Below are positions 1-7,976 of a stretch of 59,278 nucleotides of DNA, in pieces. The position numbers and the translations under genes are program-made. Position 1 is the stretch's first letter. Each line of letters opens with the position of its first letter. Below the pieces are notes generated by a model. It searched no databases. It was not told the DNA's origin and saw only the letters and a program-made list of their open reading frames with translations. Source of the stretch: Spirochaetales bacterium Spiro_05 (GTDB lineage Bacteria; Spirochaetota; Spirochaetia; Sphaerochaetales; Sphaerochaetaceae); contig LVBG01000030.1 in NCBI GenBank assembly GCA_001603115.1, forward strand, positions 1 to 59,278, written 5' to 3'.

Positions 1-218
1 GCTTGCTCTTCCCAAAGCCACCATCATGTAGGGTTACCCACTCGATTCAGCGAATAACCACCTTTTTCCCTTCAATTTGCACTTCCTGCTTGATCTGTAG
101 TTCGGCACTGCATATAACTGGGTGTCCCTCCCTGCCTGACAAAGTCCAACCAGCGGTCAGCTGTAGATGATTATGGGTTTTTCTTGATTTTCGACAACAT
201 TGGGCTGATTATCCTATG
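1..218. other. Left edge without an assignable gene
   Basis: No open frame here has a convincing start, ribosome-binding site or recognisable family. On the minus strand a frame of roughly 55 codons without an ATG ends with a TGA at 47-49 and has a protein-like flavour; it could be the tail of a decayed gene, but nothing identifies it. Confidence 0.4.
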
Positions 219-249
219 CATTGTATATACATTGTATATACATTGTATT
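219..249 (+). promoter_or_regulatory. Iterated 11-bp repeat upstream of toxin-antitoxin genes (probable operator)
   Basis: The unit CATTGTATATA is present at 219-229 and 230-240 and partly at 241-249, so its period equals about one helical turn. It lies 47 bases before the antitoxin start. RelB/DinJ antitoxins bind as ribbon-helix-helix dimers to iterated sites and autorepress, which is what this layout suggests. Binding is inferred. Confidence 0.55.
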
Positions 250-295
250 GCCAAAATCATTTCCGAATGATAGAATTTCAATAGGGAGAACTTAT

Positions 296-592
296 ATGGC
301 TAGTACAACAATCAGTTTGAGAACGGATACGGAATTAAAGGCTCAGGCCGAGGAAATCCTCAATCAGCTTGGAATGACGCTGAATGGAACCTTCAACATG
401 CTTCTTCATCAGATTGTACGGGAAAAGTCAGTGCCACTGAGTTTGTCTGTGGCTTCCCAGAATTCATTGTATGCAGATTTGCTTGTTGCAGAAGATGAAC
501 GTATAAACGGTTATGTCGGCAGAAGAGGAGATGAAATACTTAAGGATCTTGACTTGATTGTGGCAGAGGCAGAAGCCAACTATGAAGTATGA
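296..592 (+). CDS. RelB/DinJ-type antitoxin
   Basis: 98-residue protein. The N-terminus MASTTISLRTDTELKAQAEE followed by an 'LGMTLNGTFNMLLHQIV' helix is typical of the RelB/DinJ ribbon-helix-helix family: a beta strand for DNA contact and two helices for dimerisation. The C-terminal part would wrap the toxin. ATG 296 is chosen because AGGGAGA precedes it; an upstream in-frame ATG at 221 lies inside the iterated repeat and has no ribosome-binding site. The stop overlaps the toxin start by 11 bases, so the pair is translationally coupled. Autoregulation by the repeat at 219-249 is inferred. Confidence 0.85.
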   Translation: MASTTISLRTDTELKAQAEEILNQLGMTLNGTFNMLLHQIVREKSVPLSLSVASQNSLYADLLVAEDERINGYVGRRGDEILKDLDLIVAEAEANYEV

Positions 593-872
593 GGTTATCG
601 TCTCCAGAAAAGCCGATGAAATGCTTGTCAGTCACGCAAGGTTCCTTGCACAAGTGAGTATCCCTGCTGCAAAAGTATTGAGACGTGAGTTCTGTTCTGT
701 TCTTATCAAGTTGAAAGATAATCCCTTCCAATTCCAACTGGAAGTGGACCTTGGATTACCGAGCGGAAAATACAGACAGGTTGTTTTCGCCAAAAGGTAC
801 AAGGCTGTCTTTTCCGTTCATGAAAACAGCGTGTTTATTGATGCCATCATTGATTGCAGACAACCAAGGTGA
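582..872 (+). CDS. RelE/ParE-family toxin
   Basis: 96 residues beginning MKYEVIVSRKADEML. The size, the early beta strand plus helix, and the '...YRQVVFAKRYKAVFSV...VFIDAIIDCRQ' strand pattern match the RelE/ParE toxin fold, whose members cleave mRNA on the ribosome or inhibit gyrase; the sequence alone does not tell which. The start overlaps the end of the antitoxin gene, the usual antitoxin-first order. An earlier in-frame ATG at 558 lies deep within the antitoxin and is not preferred. It looks intact. Confidence 0.8.
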   Translation: MKYEVIVSRKADEMLVSHARFLAQVSIPAAKVLRREFCSVLIKLKDNPFQFQLEVDLGLPSGKYRQVVFAKRYKAVFSVHENSVFIDAIIDCRQPR

Positions 873-1027
873 CCATGCATTGCAGGAGTATGCAGCTGGG
901 ATAATCATGGATGGAATCGAAAGATGTTCAGACATTTTTTCTTTGGAGAAACCTTGTTGATTCTTTATCGGTGTGCATTGGTACACAAGGAAGGAAAGCC
1001 GTCTCGAGTCCTTTCGCCCCGATCGTA

Positions 1028-1055
1028 CAGGCAACCAGTTTGGTTGCCTGTTGTA
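1028..1055 (+). terminator. Intrinsic terminator after the toxin-antitoxin operon
   Basis: Arms CAGGCAACCA (1028-1037) and TGGTTGCCTG (1041-1050) pair perfectly around GTT and are followed by TTGTATTTT. It lies about 155 bases after the toxin stop. Confidence 0.7.
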
Positions 1056-1112
1056 TTTTCTTCCCAAATCCACTTCAATTTATTCTTTACAAAATTCCAA
1101 TATAGTGTAAAC

Positions 1113-1150
1113 TATATACGTACTTGCGAACACTGTTCCTATATACGAAC
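1113..1150 (+). promoter_or_regulatory. Candidate operator before the IclR gene
   Basis: Direct repeats TATATACGTAC (1113-1123) and TATATACGAAC (1140-1150) flank the perfect palindrome GAACACTGTTC (1128-1138), ending 14 bases before the start codon. IclR regulators commonly bind just upstream of their own gene, so this is a reasonable autoregulatory site; it would then also control the whole downstream operon. Confidence 0.45.
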
Positions 1151-1164
1151 AACAAGGAGAAACG

Positions 1165-1959
1165 ATGGGGTCTTCTGATCATCGCACGACAGCCAGAATC
1201 CTGGACATCCTGGAGACAATAGCATCCGTACAGGATGGAGTCTCCCTCTCTGACCTTTCACGTTCGCTTGCCATACCCAAAAGCAGTCTCCATCCATTGC
1301 TTTGCACCCTTGCAGAACGAAGGTACCTGCACTACCTGCAACGTGAGGAACGGTATTACCTGGGAGAAAACGTCTTTGTCCTGGGGAACAAATATGTGAA
1401 CAACCATGATATCCTGGAACAGATCAAGGATGTGATGCAGCAGGTCAACCAAAGCACCGGCGAGACGCTCTATTTTGGCGTCCTTTCCAAGCGGGACGTA
1501 CTCTACCTCGCAAAAGCAGACCTGCACTCACAGTTCAGGGTGGTGTCAAACCCGGGAAACAAGCTTCCAGCCTACAGTACCGGGTATGGGAAAGCCCTGT
1601 TAAGCCAATTCATGCCTGATCAGATACACTCCCTCTACCCCGAAGGGGATCTCAAGCCGCTTACCCCCCAAACCGTCAGGAATGTGGAGCAGCTCAATGT
1701 CCAGCTTGAAGGCATCCGAGCCACAGGCTTTGCCTATGAGAAGGGAGAATCAACCACCGGCATCCAGTGTGTGGCAGTCGCCATCAAGGTGGAAGGGCAG
1801 GTACTTGCCGGCATGTCCATCGCGGTTCCCGAGTTCAGGTATACAAAGGAACGGGAAGAACAGTTCAAAACCCTGCTGGATGATGCACGAGCACAAATCC
1901 AGCGCATCATTGCCGGCAACAGAAGCCAGTGGATCTATAGTGGAGAGTATAATCGATGA
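1165..1959 (+). CDS. IclR-family transcriptional regulator (KdgR-like)
   Basis: 264 residues. Residues ~5-75 form the winged-helix DNA-binding part ('ILDILETIASVQDGVSLSDL', 'IPKSSLHPLLCTL'); residues ~80-250 form the IclR effector domain with the typical 'LPAYSTGYGKALLSQ' and 'ESTTGIQCVAVAI' segments. AAGGAG precedes ATG 1165. Its stop overlaps the KDG kinase start (ATGA), so it heads a single operon with the catabolic and transport genes. IclR proteins often sense the pathway sugar acid; by context the ligand is probably 2-keto-3-deoxygluconate or a precursor (inference). Confidence 0.9.
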   Translation: MGSSDHRTTARILDILETIASVQDGVSLSDLSRSLAIPKSSLHPLLCTLAERRYLHYLQREERYYLGENVFVLGNKYVNNHDILEQIKDVMQQVNQSTGETLYFGVLSKRDVLYLAKADLHSQFRVVSNPGNKLPAYSTGYGKALLSQFMPDQIHSLYPEGDLKPLTPQTVRNVEQLNVQLEGIRATGFAYEKGESTTGIQCVAVAIKVEGQVLAGMSIAVPEFRYTKEREEQFKTLLDDARAQIQRIIAGNRSQWIYSGEYNR

Positions 1960-2906
1960 AATCGCGTGTTGTTACCATCGGCGAAAGCCTGGTCGCCTTC
2001 ATTCCCAATGCCCATACCAAGCTGCGCTACGTACAGCAGTTCAGCAAGGTCGTCGTGGGAGCCGAGAGCAATGTCGCAGTAGGCCTTGCCAAGCTGGGAA
2101 TCGAGAGCAGTTGGGTAAGCAAGGTGGGAAACGATGAGTTCGGCCAGTTCATCATCCGTGAACTCAGGGCTGAAGGGGTGGACACATCGCAGGTGAAGCT
2201 GAGCGAGGACAACCCTACTGCCATCATGTTCAAGCAGTTCTCCGCCAACCTCGACTCCTCTGTCTTCTATTACCGCAAAGGGTCGGCAGCAAGCACCCTT
2301 ACGCTTGCAGATATCGACCTTGGGTACCTGAAGCAGGCAAAGGTGCTTCACCTTTCGGGCATCACACCTGCACTCTCCGACTCCTGCAAACAGACTTTCA
2401 TTGAGCTCATCCGCTTTGCAAAGCAAGAAGGGATACTCATCAGTTTCGACCCCAACATCAGGCGCAAGCTCTGGAGTGAGGAAGAGGCCAAGAAGACACT
2501 CAAACCACTTCTGCTTACCTCTGACATCGCCTTGCTGGGCGAGGATGAAGGTGAGCTTCTGCTCGGCACCTCCGATGCCCAGCAGATCAGCAAGCTGCTG
2601 CTTGCCTCCGGTGTTCGGGCCGTCGGGGTGAAACAGGGAAGCAGGGGCTCCTCTGTTTCCGATGCCAGCGGCTTTTACCAGATTGCTCCCTACCCGGTGA
2701 AGGTTGTCGATACCATCGGGGCAGGTGATGCATTCAACGCAGGATTTTTGACAGGGTTTCTTGAGGGGAAACCCATCAAGGAGTGCGGCCTGATGGGATC
2801 GCTGATGGGAGGCCTTGCCGTAAGCAGCTATGGGGACACAGAGGGTCTTCCCGATAGGTCCACCTTCGACCGTCTGCTTGCACAGAAAGAGGAGATTCAC
2901 CGATGA
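1956..2906 (+). CDS. kdgK: 2-keto-3-deoxygluconate kinase (PfkB family)
   Basis: 316 residues of the PfkB/ribokinase fold. The N-terminus 'MKSRVVTIGESLVAFIPNA', the motif DPNIR (165-169) and the C-terminal anion-hole motif DTIGAGDAF (252-260, catalytic Asp258) are all present. KDG kinase makes KDPG from KDG and ATP, and the very next gene encodes the aldolase that splits KDPG, which supports this specificity over other PfkB sugars. Coupled by 4-base ATGA overlaps on both sides. A 2-keto-gluconate or other sugar-acid kinase role cannot be fully excluded. Confidence 0.87.
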   Translation: MKSRVVTIGESLVAFIPNAHTKLRYVQQFSKVVVGAESNVAVGLAKLGIESSWVSKVGNDEFGQFIIRELRAEGVDTSQVKLSEDNPTAIMFKQFSANLDSSVFYYRKGSAASTLTLADIDLGYLKQAKVLHLSGITPALSDSCKQTFIELIRFAKQEGILISFDPNIRRKLWSEEEAKKTLKPLLLTSDIALLGEDEGELLLGTSDAQQISKLLLASGVRAVGVKQGSRGSSVSDASGFYQIAPYPVKVVDTIGAGDAFNAGFLTGFLEGKPIKECGLMGSLMGGLAVSSYGDTEGLPDRSTFDRLLAQKEEIHR

Positions 2907-3538
2907 ATTCGATTGAACAGGCACTGGCAGTAATTGCTGAGACGAAAGTCATCTCCATCATCAGGGGAGTTGAGGAAGAGCATGCTCCGTTTGTGATCGA
3001 TGCACTTGCCAAGGGCGGCATCCGCTGCCTTGAGATCACGATGAACACCCCAGGTGCTCTCGATATGATAGAGCAGGCTTCCCAGAACCCAGAGCTTTTG
3101 GTCGGTGCAGGGACCGTACTCGACGTGGCATCAGCCCGCGAAAGCATCAGAAGGGGCGCACGTTTTGTTCTCTCTCCCAGTCTGGATGTGAAGGTCATCA
3201 CCTACTGTCTCGACCACGGGGTTCTGCCGGTACCGGGAGTCTTCACTCCCACTGAGATGTATACAGCCCACAAGGCGGGTTCCCCGCTTATCAAGATCTT
3301 TCCCGCAGGTTCGGTAGGTCCCCAATACATCAAGGATCTGCTTGGCCCGTTCAAGGGAATGAGGTTGCTTCCGGTGGGAGGTGTTTCGGTGGAAAACACG
3401 GCCGCCTTCATACAAGCTGGTGCTTTCGCTGTAGGGGTGGGCTCCTACTTGGCGAATCCTGATCTTGCCAAGAAAAAAGCGTGGGAATCGATAACATCCC
3501 GTGCTAAGCTTTTTCTTGAGCAGGCTGCTCTACGGTAA
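2903..3538 (+). CDS. eda: KDPG aldolase (2-dehydro-3-deoxyphosphogluconate aldolase)
   Basis: 211 residues, a normal length for Eda. The GAGTV strand (68-72) and the Schiff-base lysine in 'PLIKIFPAG' (Lys131) are visible, with Glu45 in 'CLEITMNTP' as the expected general acid/base. It cleaves KDPG to pyruvate and glyceraldehyde-3-phosphate in the cytoplasm, completing the route begun by the upstream kinase. Start overlaps the kinase stop by 4 bases. The reading frame is intact. Some family members also act on KDPGal or 4-hydroxy-2-oxoglutarate. Confidence 0.92.
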   Translation: MNSIEQALAVIAETKVISIIRGVEEEHAPFVIDALAKGGIRCLEITMNTPGALDMIEQASQNPELLVGAGTVLDVASARESIRRGARFVLSPSLDVKVITYCLDHGVLPVPGVFTPTEMYTAHKAGSPLIKIFPAGSVGPQYIKDLLGPFKGMRLLPVGGVSVENTAAFIQAGAFAVGVGSYLANPDLAKKKAWESITSRAKLFLEQAALR

Positions 3539-3539
3539 A

Positions 3540-3555
3540 TTCGCATGTGTGCGAA
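3540..3555 (+). promoter_or_regulatory. Intercistronic stem-loop eda-tctC
   Basis: TTCGCA-TGTG-TGCGAA begins two bases after the eda stop. No T-run follows, so it is more likely an mRNA processing or stability element at the 5' side of the abundant binding-protein message than a terminator. Confidence 0.45.
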
Positions 3556-3584
3556 TAAATAACACAAAGGAAAGAGGTGAGAAA

Positions 3585-4556
3585 ATGAAGAAAATCCTAG
3601 TATTGGTTATGCTTCTGTCTCTGGTTCTCGGATCGGTGTTTGCTCAAGGCAGCACTGAGGCTACAGCTGATTCCTATCCAAGTGGACCGGTATCAGTCAT
3701 TGTTCCGTATTCAGCTGGTGGTGGTACCGATCTGGTCGCCCGCGCTCTGGTTGACGCTGCAAAGGCGAACTTCCCGAAGAATATTGCAGTTGAGAACAGA
3801 ACCGGCGGCGGCGGTGCTGTGGGCATGTCCTATGGTGCAAATGCCAAGGCTGATGGCTCTGTGATCACCATGATCACCGTTGAGTTGGTCACCCTGCCCC
3901 ACACCGGAACCGGTGCAGGACTGTATTATGACCAGTTCAAGCCGATCATGTTGGTCAATAGTGCATACAGTGCCATTACTGTCCAGAAAAACTCCCCCTA
4001 CAACACCCTCAATGAGTTCCTCGCCGCAGCAAAGACCAAGACGATGCGCGTCGGAAACTCCGGTGTAGGAGCCATCTGGCACCTTGCAGCAGCAGGTCTT
4101 GCAAAGACTGCAAAGGTGAATTTCAACCACATCCCGTTTGATGGTGCAGCTCCTGCAATCACCAGCCTGCTCGGCGGCCACATCGATGCGGTCACCGTCA
4201 GCTATGCTGAGGTTGCAAGCCAGGTTGATGCAGGTAACCTGAAGGTTCTTGCAGTGCTTGCTCCCGAGCGCATTGCAGCTACCCCGAACATCCCTACCGC
4301 CAAGGAACTCGGCTATGATGTAGCCATCGGTACCTGGAGAGGCTTGGGTGTTCCCAAGGCAACTCCCCAACCGATCGTTGACAAGATTGAGAAGATCTTC
4401 ACCGAGGCTTCCAAGAGCGATGCATTCGTGAAGTTCATGAACAGCAGCAACAACATCATCGACGTCATGGACAGTACCTCCTATGGAGCTAAACTGGCCA
4501 AGGACAACGACATGTTCAAGGCTCTGATCGAGGAACTCGGTCTTAAGCAGCAGTAA
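3585..4556 (+). CDS. Tripartite tricarboxylate transporter receptor (TctC/Bug family)
   Basis: 323 residues. The signal peptide MKKILVLVMLLSLVLGSVFA is followed by QGSTEA. The mature part has the Bug/TctC hallmarks: 'VSVIVPYSAGGGTDLVARAL' near the N-terminus, 'VENRTGGGGAVG' and 'KELGYDVAIGTWRGLGVP'. It is the periplasmic receptor that delivers a carboxylated ligand to the TctA/TctB channel encoded next. ATG 3585 is preferred over an upstream in-frame start because of AAAGAGGTGAG and because it begins the signal peptide. With KDG kinase and aldolase in the same operon, the ligand may be a sugar acid rather than citrate (inference). Confidence 0.9.
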   Translation: MKKILVLVMLLSLVLGSVFAQGSTEATADSYPSGPVSVIVPYSAGGGTDLVARALVDAAKANFPKNIAVENRTGGGGAVGMSYGANAKADGSVITMITVELVTLPHTGTGAGLYYDQFKPIMLVNSAYSAITVQKNSPYNTLNEFLAAAKTKTMRVGNSGVGAIWHLAAAGLAKTAKVNFNHIPFDGAAPAITSLLGGHIDAVTVSYAEVASQVDAGNLKVLAVLAPERIAATPNIPTAKELGYDVAIGTWRGLGVPKATPQPIVDKIEKIFTEASKSDAFVKFMNSSNNIIDVMDSTSYGAKLAKDNDMFKALIEELGLKQQ

Positions 4557-4571
4557 GCTCAATTTTCTGTA

Positions 4572-4595
4572 CCACAGCACCCTAGGGTGCTGTGG
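4572..4595 (+). promoter_or_regulatory. Perfect 24-bp palindrome between tctC and tctB
   Basis: CCACAGCACCCT (4572-4583) and AGGGTGCTGTGG (4584-4595) form a 12-bp arm hairpin with no T-run after it. Such hairpins directly after a binding-protein gene commonly protect the upstream mRNA or slow polymerase, giving more receptor than membrane subunit. Confidence 0.7.
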
Positions 4596-4624
4596 TCTGT
4601 CTCCTTCAGAAAGGAATCACACCC

Positions 4625-5077
4625 ATGAGAAAAGCCAATTTCATAGTGAGCGGTACGTTTACCCTCTTTGCAATCTTCATCATTGCCATCTCCGTCGGCT
4701 ATCCTCCCAGCAACCACGGGGTACCGGGACCGGGCATGTTCCCCATCATCATCGCCAGCCTGATCATTCTCAGCGCGCTCACCTTGTTCATCTTCACCTT
4801 GCGTATGCCTAAGGAGATGGACAGTGCCATTGATCTGAAAAGTAAGAACGTCTTGAATGTGTATATTACGATGGGAGGCCTGGTCCTCTACTTCGTCCTG
4901 CTCCCCTTGGTGGGTTTTGTGGTTACCACTTCCATCATGTTGATCCTCTTCATCAAGTGGTTCAGCAAGCGGGCTTGGTGGAAAACCATTCTCATCAGTG
5001 TCCTGTTTACCGTGGCCATCTACCTGCTCTTCGGTTCTGTCCTTAATGTACCGATGAACTTCGGCCTGCTCATCTAG
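4625..5077 (+). CDS. Tripartite tricarboxylate transporter small membrane subunit (TctB)
   Basis: 150 residues with about four hydrophobic membrane spans (residues ~5-25, 35-57, ~75-100, 105-145). Length and position between a TctC-type receptor and TctA fit the TctB family, which has low sequence conservation. Features such as 'GYPPSNHGVPGPGMFPIIIASL' after the first helix are common in the family. ATG 4625 begins the first membrane helix and has AGAAAGGA upstream; an in-frame start at 4592 would lie in the hairpin. It assembles with TctA as a Na+-coupled importer. Confidence 0.82.
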   Translation: MRKANFIVSGTFTLFAIFIIAISVGYPPSNHGVPGPGMFPIIIASLIILSALTLFIFTLRMPKEMDSAIDLKSKNVLNVYITMGGLVLYFVLLPLVGFVVTTSIMLILFIKWFSKRAWWKTILISVLFTVAIYLLFGSVLNVPMNFGLLI

Positions 5078-5094
5078 ACGACGGAGGTAATCCC

Positions 5095-6561
5095 ATGCTT
5101 CTTGAAGTATTGAATTCAGTGTTCAGCGTGCAGATATTCTTGTTCATCATCCTGGGTGTTTTCACCGGAATCTGCATCGGTTCCCTGCCAGGTCTTACCG
5201 CTACCATGGGCGTGGCACTTGTATTGCCCCTTACCTTCGGCATGGAAGCGACTCCCGGCATCCTCCTTCTGATCGGTGTGTATGTGGGAGCCATCTACGG
5301 AGGATCCATCTCAGCCATTCTGCTCAGGACACCAGGGACTCCCGCTGCAGCGGCAACCGTGCTTGACGGCTACGAATTCTCCAAGCGTGGGGAGAGCGGA
5401 AGGGCCATGGGCATTTCCACCGTTTCCTCATTCATAGGAGGAGTGGTCAGCGTCCTTGCTCTCTGGCTCATCAGTCCCCAGCTTGCAAAGCTTGCCCTGC
5501 GCTTCAGTGCCCCCGAGTTCTTCTTGCTTGCTGTCTTCGGACTTTCCATCATCGCCTCAATCAGCGGCAACAGCTTGGCAAAAGGAGTGCTGTGCGGTGG
5601 TCTTGGCATCAGCCTCTCTTTCATCGGCATCGATGGAATTACCGGCTATCCCCGCTTTACCTTCAATAACATCAACTTGCTCAGCGGTATGTCATTCATC
5701 CCGGTCATGATCGGTCTGTTTGCCATGAGCCAGGCTTTTTCCACCGTAGAGAATATTTTTACGCCTGACCAAGTGACACAGAAAATCTCCAAAGTGTGGC
5801 CCTCCAAGAAGGACTGGAAGATTATTCTCAAGACGGCCCCGCTCTCCGGTGCGATCGGAACCATGATCGGTATCGTTCCCGGTGCAGGTGCTGAGATTGG
5901 TGCTTTCGTCTCCTACAGCCAAGCCAAGAGAAGCAGCCGCCATCCCGAGCTCTTTGGTACCGGTATCCCTGAGGGAATCTCCGCACCGGAAGCGGGAAAC
6001 AATGGTGTCACCGGTGGGGCTTTGATTCCCATGCTCACCATGGGTGTCCCAGGCGATGCGGTTGCAGCCATTCTCATCGGAGCTTTGACAGTGCAGGGCT
6101 TGCAGCCAGGTCCTCTGTTGTTCACCGAACATACTACGCTGGTGTACTCAATTTTCTTGGGGATGTTCGTCGCAAACGTGACGATGCTTGTGCTTGGTCT
6201 TTCCAGCCTCAAGCTCTTTGTGAAGGTGCTTTCGGTTCCCAAGGCGATTCTTACTCCCATGATTTTTGTATTGTGCGTGGTCGGCAGTTATGCGATCAAC
6301 ACCAATTTCTTTGATGTTGGGGTAATGCTTTTCTTCGGTATCCTCGGCTACTTCCTGCAAAAGGCTGACGTGTCTGTCTCCCCTGCCGTACTCGGCCTCA
6401 TTCTGGGCCCGATGGCAGAGTCGAACTTCCGAAGGGCCTTGCTGATGAGTGAGGGTTCTTACTCCATCTTCGTAGCCTCCCCGATCGCTTGGGTCTTTGT
6501 CGTACTGACGTTGGTCACCTTGCTCGGGCCAGCAGTGAAAGAGCGACTGAAAAAACACTAA
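5095..6561 (+). CDS. Tripartite tricarboxylate transporter large membrane subunit (TctA)
   Basis: 488 residues, about 12 membrane segments. The family signature 'GLTATMGVALVLPLTFGME' lies near residues 35-55, 'GGSISAILLRTPGTPAAAAT' follows, and the second repeat 'GIVPGAGAEIGAFVSY' with 'GVPGDAVAAILIGALTVQG' is conserved. TctA forms the transport channel using an ion gradient. A GGAGGT site lies before ATG 5095. It is the last gene of the operon and is followed at once by a terminator. Confidence 0.93.
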   Translation: MLLEVLNSVFSVQIFLFIILGVFTGICIGSLPGLTATMGVALVLPLTFGMEATPGILLLIGVYVGAIYGGSISAILLRTPGTPAAAATVLDGYEFSKRGESGRAMGISTVSSFIGGVVSVLALWLISPQLAKLALRFSAPEFFLLAVFGLSIIASISGNSLAKGVLCGGLGISLSFIGIDGITGYPRFTFNNINLLSGMSFIPVMIGLFAMSQAFSTVENIFTPDQVTQKISKVWPSKKDWKIILKTAPLSGAIGTMIGIVPGAGAEIGAFVSYSQAKRSSRHPELFGTGIPEGISAPEAGNNGVTGGALIPMLTMGVPGDAVAAILIGALTVQGLQPGPLLFTEHTTLVYSIFLGMFVANVTMLVLGLSSLKLFVKVLSVPKAILTPMIFVLCVVGSYAINTNFFDVGVMLFFGILGYFLQKADVSVSPAVLGLILGPMAESNFRRALLMSEGSYSIFVASPIAWVFVVLTLVTLLGPAVKERLKKH

Positions 6562-6579
6562 GGTGTCTGATTAAGACTG

Positions 6580-6606
6580 AAGCCGCCAAATCTGGCGGCT
6601 TCTTCT
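6580..6606 (+). terminator. Terminator of the iclR-kdgK-eda-tctCBA operon
   Basis: AAGCCGCCA (6580-6588), loop AATC, TGGCGGCTT (6593-6601), then CTTCT. It lies 18 bases after the tctA stop. Confidence 0.75.
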
Positions 6607-6613
6607 GTAATAC

Positions 6614-6637
6614 GACAAAAGGTGGCATTGCCACCTT
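6614..6637 (-). terminator. Minus-strand terminator of the 6.7-7.1 kb gene
   Basis: AAGGTGGC (6619-6626), loop ATT, GCCACCTT (6630-6637). Read on the minus strand the stem is followed by TTTTGT, so it ends the message coming from 7086. Confidence 0.6.
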
Positions 6638-6672
6638 CTGAAGTACAAATAAACATTCACTCTCTGGAAAAC

Positions 6673-7086
6673 TTACGCTGCATGGTTGTGACTTGCCAAC
6701 TTGGCGAAAAACTTCCCGATGCCCCTGCCGTACTGGGCACTGTAATCCAGAACCGCGTAGTAGGGATTCACTTCAGTCTGTTTCTCGAGGCTCATGAAGT
6801 AGAGATGGTCGCAGAGCTCAAAGAAGAGGTCCGCTTTCCTCCTGCCGGGGAAACTCATCTGGGTCGTCCAGGTTTCCATCATCTGGCTGAGCGGTTCATA
6901 GATGTTGCTCATCCAAGAGTAGGTTGCCTGGTCCCAGGTGATCGGCATCTTCAGGTTCTTGCCCAAAAAGTACCGATGCCCCTCAATATGTGCTGCAAGT
7001 TTTGTATAGTCTACATCCAGGAACATGTCAGTGTTCTTGATGAGGAATTCAATGCTTTCTTTTTTCTGGATTTCATTCTTATCCAT
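6673..7086 (-). CDS. Unrecognised 137-residue protein
   Basis: I do not recognise the family. The protein is soluble, mostly helical, rich in aromatic residues ('ITWDQATYSWMSNIY', 'DLFFELCDHLYFMSLEKQ') and has no signal peptide or cysteine pair. AAGGAGA precedes the ATG. It has its own terminator at 6614-6637. Upstream at 7146-7155 is TTGATTAATG (minus strand), the same ten bases that form the -35 region of the neighbouring superoxide dismutase gene, so the two may be co-regulated. No function is proposed. Confidence 0.75.
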   Translation of the reverse strand: MDKNEIQKKESIEFLIKNTDMFLDVDYTKLAAHIEGHRYFLGKNLKMPITWDQATYSWMSNIYEPLSQMMETWTTQMSFPGRRKADLFFELCDHLYFMSLEKQTEVNPYYAVLDYSAQYGRGIGKFFAKLASHNHAA

Positions 7087-7270
7087 GGTGTTCTCTCCTT
7101 TTCTATCACTCTTTTTATACTGATATATTAGGAAGGAAAGACCTCATTAATCAAGCTTTCTTATCAGATTTCTTTTGCATTGTTCCGCTCAGTTTTTGGA
7201 TATTTCAGTTTTCTCTTTGCTATTATACAAGGGTTTGTATATTCCTTGCATAGTTTTGACACCTACCCAC

Positions 7271-7305
7271 AGAGAAACACCCACCTCTGTAATGGAGGTG
7301 GGTGT
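7271..7305 (-). terminator. Terminator of the superoxide dismutase gene
   Basis: The 11-bp arms at 7277-7287 and 7295-7305 (core CACCCACCTC / GAGGTGGGTG) flank a 7-base loop; on the minus strand the stem is followed by TTTCTC. It lies about 20 bases past the sod stop. Confidence 0.7.
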
Positions 7306-7323
7306 CATCCTGTCCAGTGCGGC

Positions 7324-7944
7324 TCAGTATGCTACTTTCTGGTAGTTCAGTTCTACCTGCACCCAATCAAGAGCCTTCCAGAATGCCTTGATGTAATCAC
7401 CGCGCAGATTCTTGTACTTCAGATAGTATGCATGCTCCCATACGTCAATACCTAGAATGGGAGTGCCGCCCGATTTCTCCATCAGCGGGGTGTCTTGGTT
7501 CGGGGTGTTCACTACCTTCAGGCTACCGTCCTTGAAAGCAACCAGGAAAGCCCAACCTGATCCGAAACGGCCGGCTGCCTGTTTGGCAAGCTCTTCCTGA
7601 AGGCCCTCCAAGCTCTTGTACTGCTCATTGATCTGATTGAGCAGCGCACCCTTTGGCGCAGAAGCTGGATTCGGAGAAAGCGTTGAGAAATAGAGGTTGT
7701 GGTTGGCAAAGCCTCCCCCATTGTTCCTGATGGTGGTTCTCAGTCCATCATCCTTGATGGCATCAAGATTGGAAAGAATCTCTTCAATACTCTTGCCTGC
7801 AAGTGAACGGTCTTTCTCAACTGCGGCATTGAGATTGTTCGTATAGGCTGCATGGTGCTTGGTGTAGTGCGTTTCCATGGTAAGTTGGTCAATATGGGGC
7901 TCAAGGTCTGCAAAACCGTAGGGAAGCGAATACTGGGTAAACAT
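7324..7944 (-). CDS. sodB: Superoxide dismutase (Fe/Mn family)
   Basis: 206 residues, full length. The four metal ligands are readable: the His of 'METHYTKHHAAY', the His of 'GGFANHNLYF', and the Asp and His of 'DVWEHAYYLKYKN'. The outer residue that is usually His in GGHxNH is Phe here, a small departure. The enzyme removes superoxide in the cytoplasm, consistent with an aerotolerant anaerobe. GAGGAGG precedes the ATG. Promoter and a palindromic operator lie just upstream (see 7977-8030). Fe versus Mn use cannot be decided from sequence alone; the symbol is nominal. Confidence 0.93.
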   Translation of the reverse strand: MFTQYSLPYGFADLEPHIDQLTMETHYTKHHAAYTNNLNAAVEKDRSLAGKSIEEILSNLDAIKDDGLRTTIRNNGGGFANHNLYFSTLSPNPASAPKGALLNQINEQYKSLEGLQEELAKQAAGRFGSGWAFLVAFKDGSLKVVNTPNQDTPLMEKSGGTPILGIDVWEHAYYLKYKNLRGDYIKAFWKALDWVQVELNYQKVAY

Positions 7945-7976
7945 CTCTGTACCTCCTCAGGTAAATGTGTTTATTT

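Noticed and set aside
1935-2924. Long minus-strand frame opposite kdgK
   Set aside because: It is antisense to a convincing PfkB kinase, has no ribosome-binding site and a composition (Cys/Gly/Leu-rich) typical of mirror frames in this base composition. The same holds for the long antisense frames at 3711-4580, 13086-13742, 15039-16142, 43062-43949 and 45136-45927.
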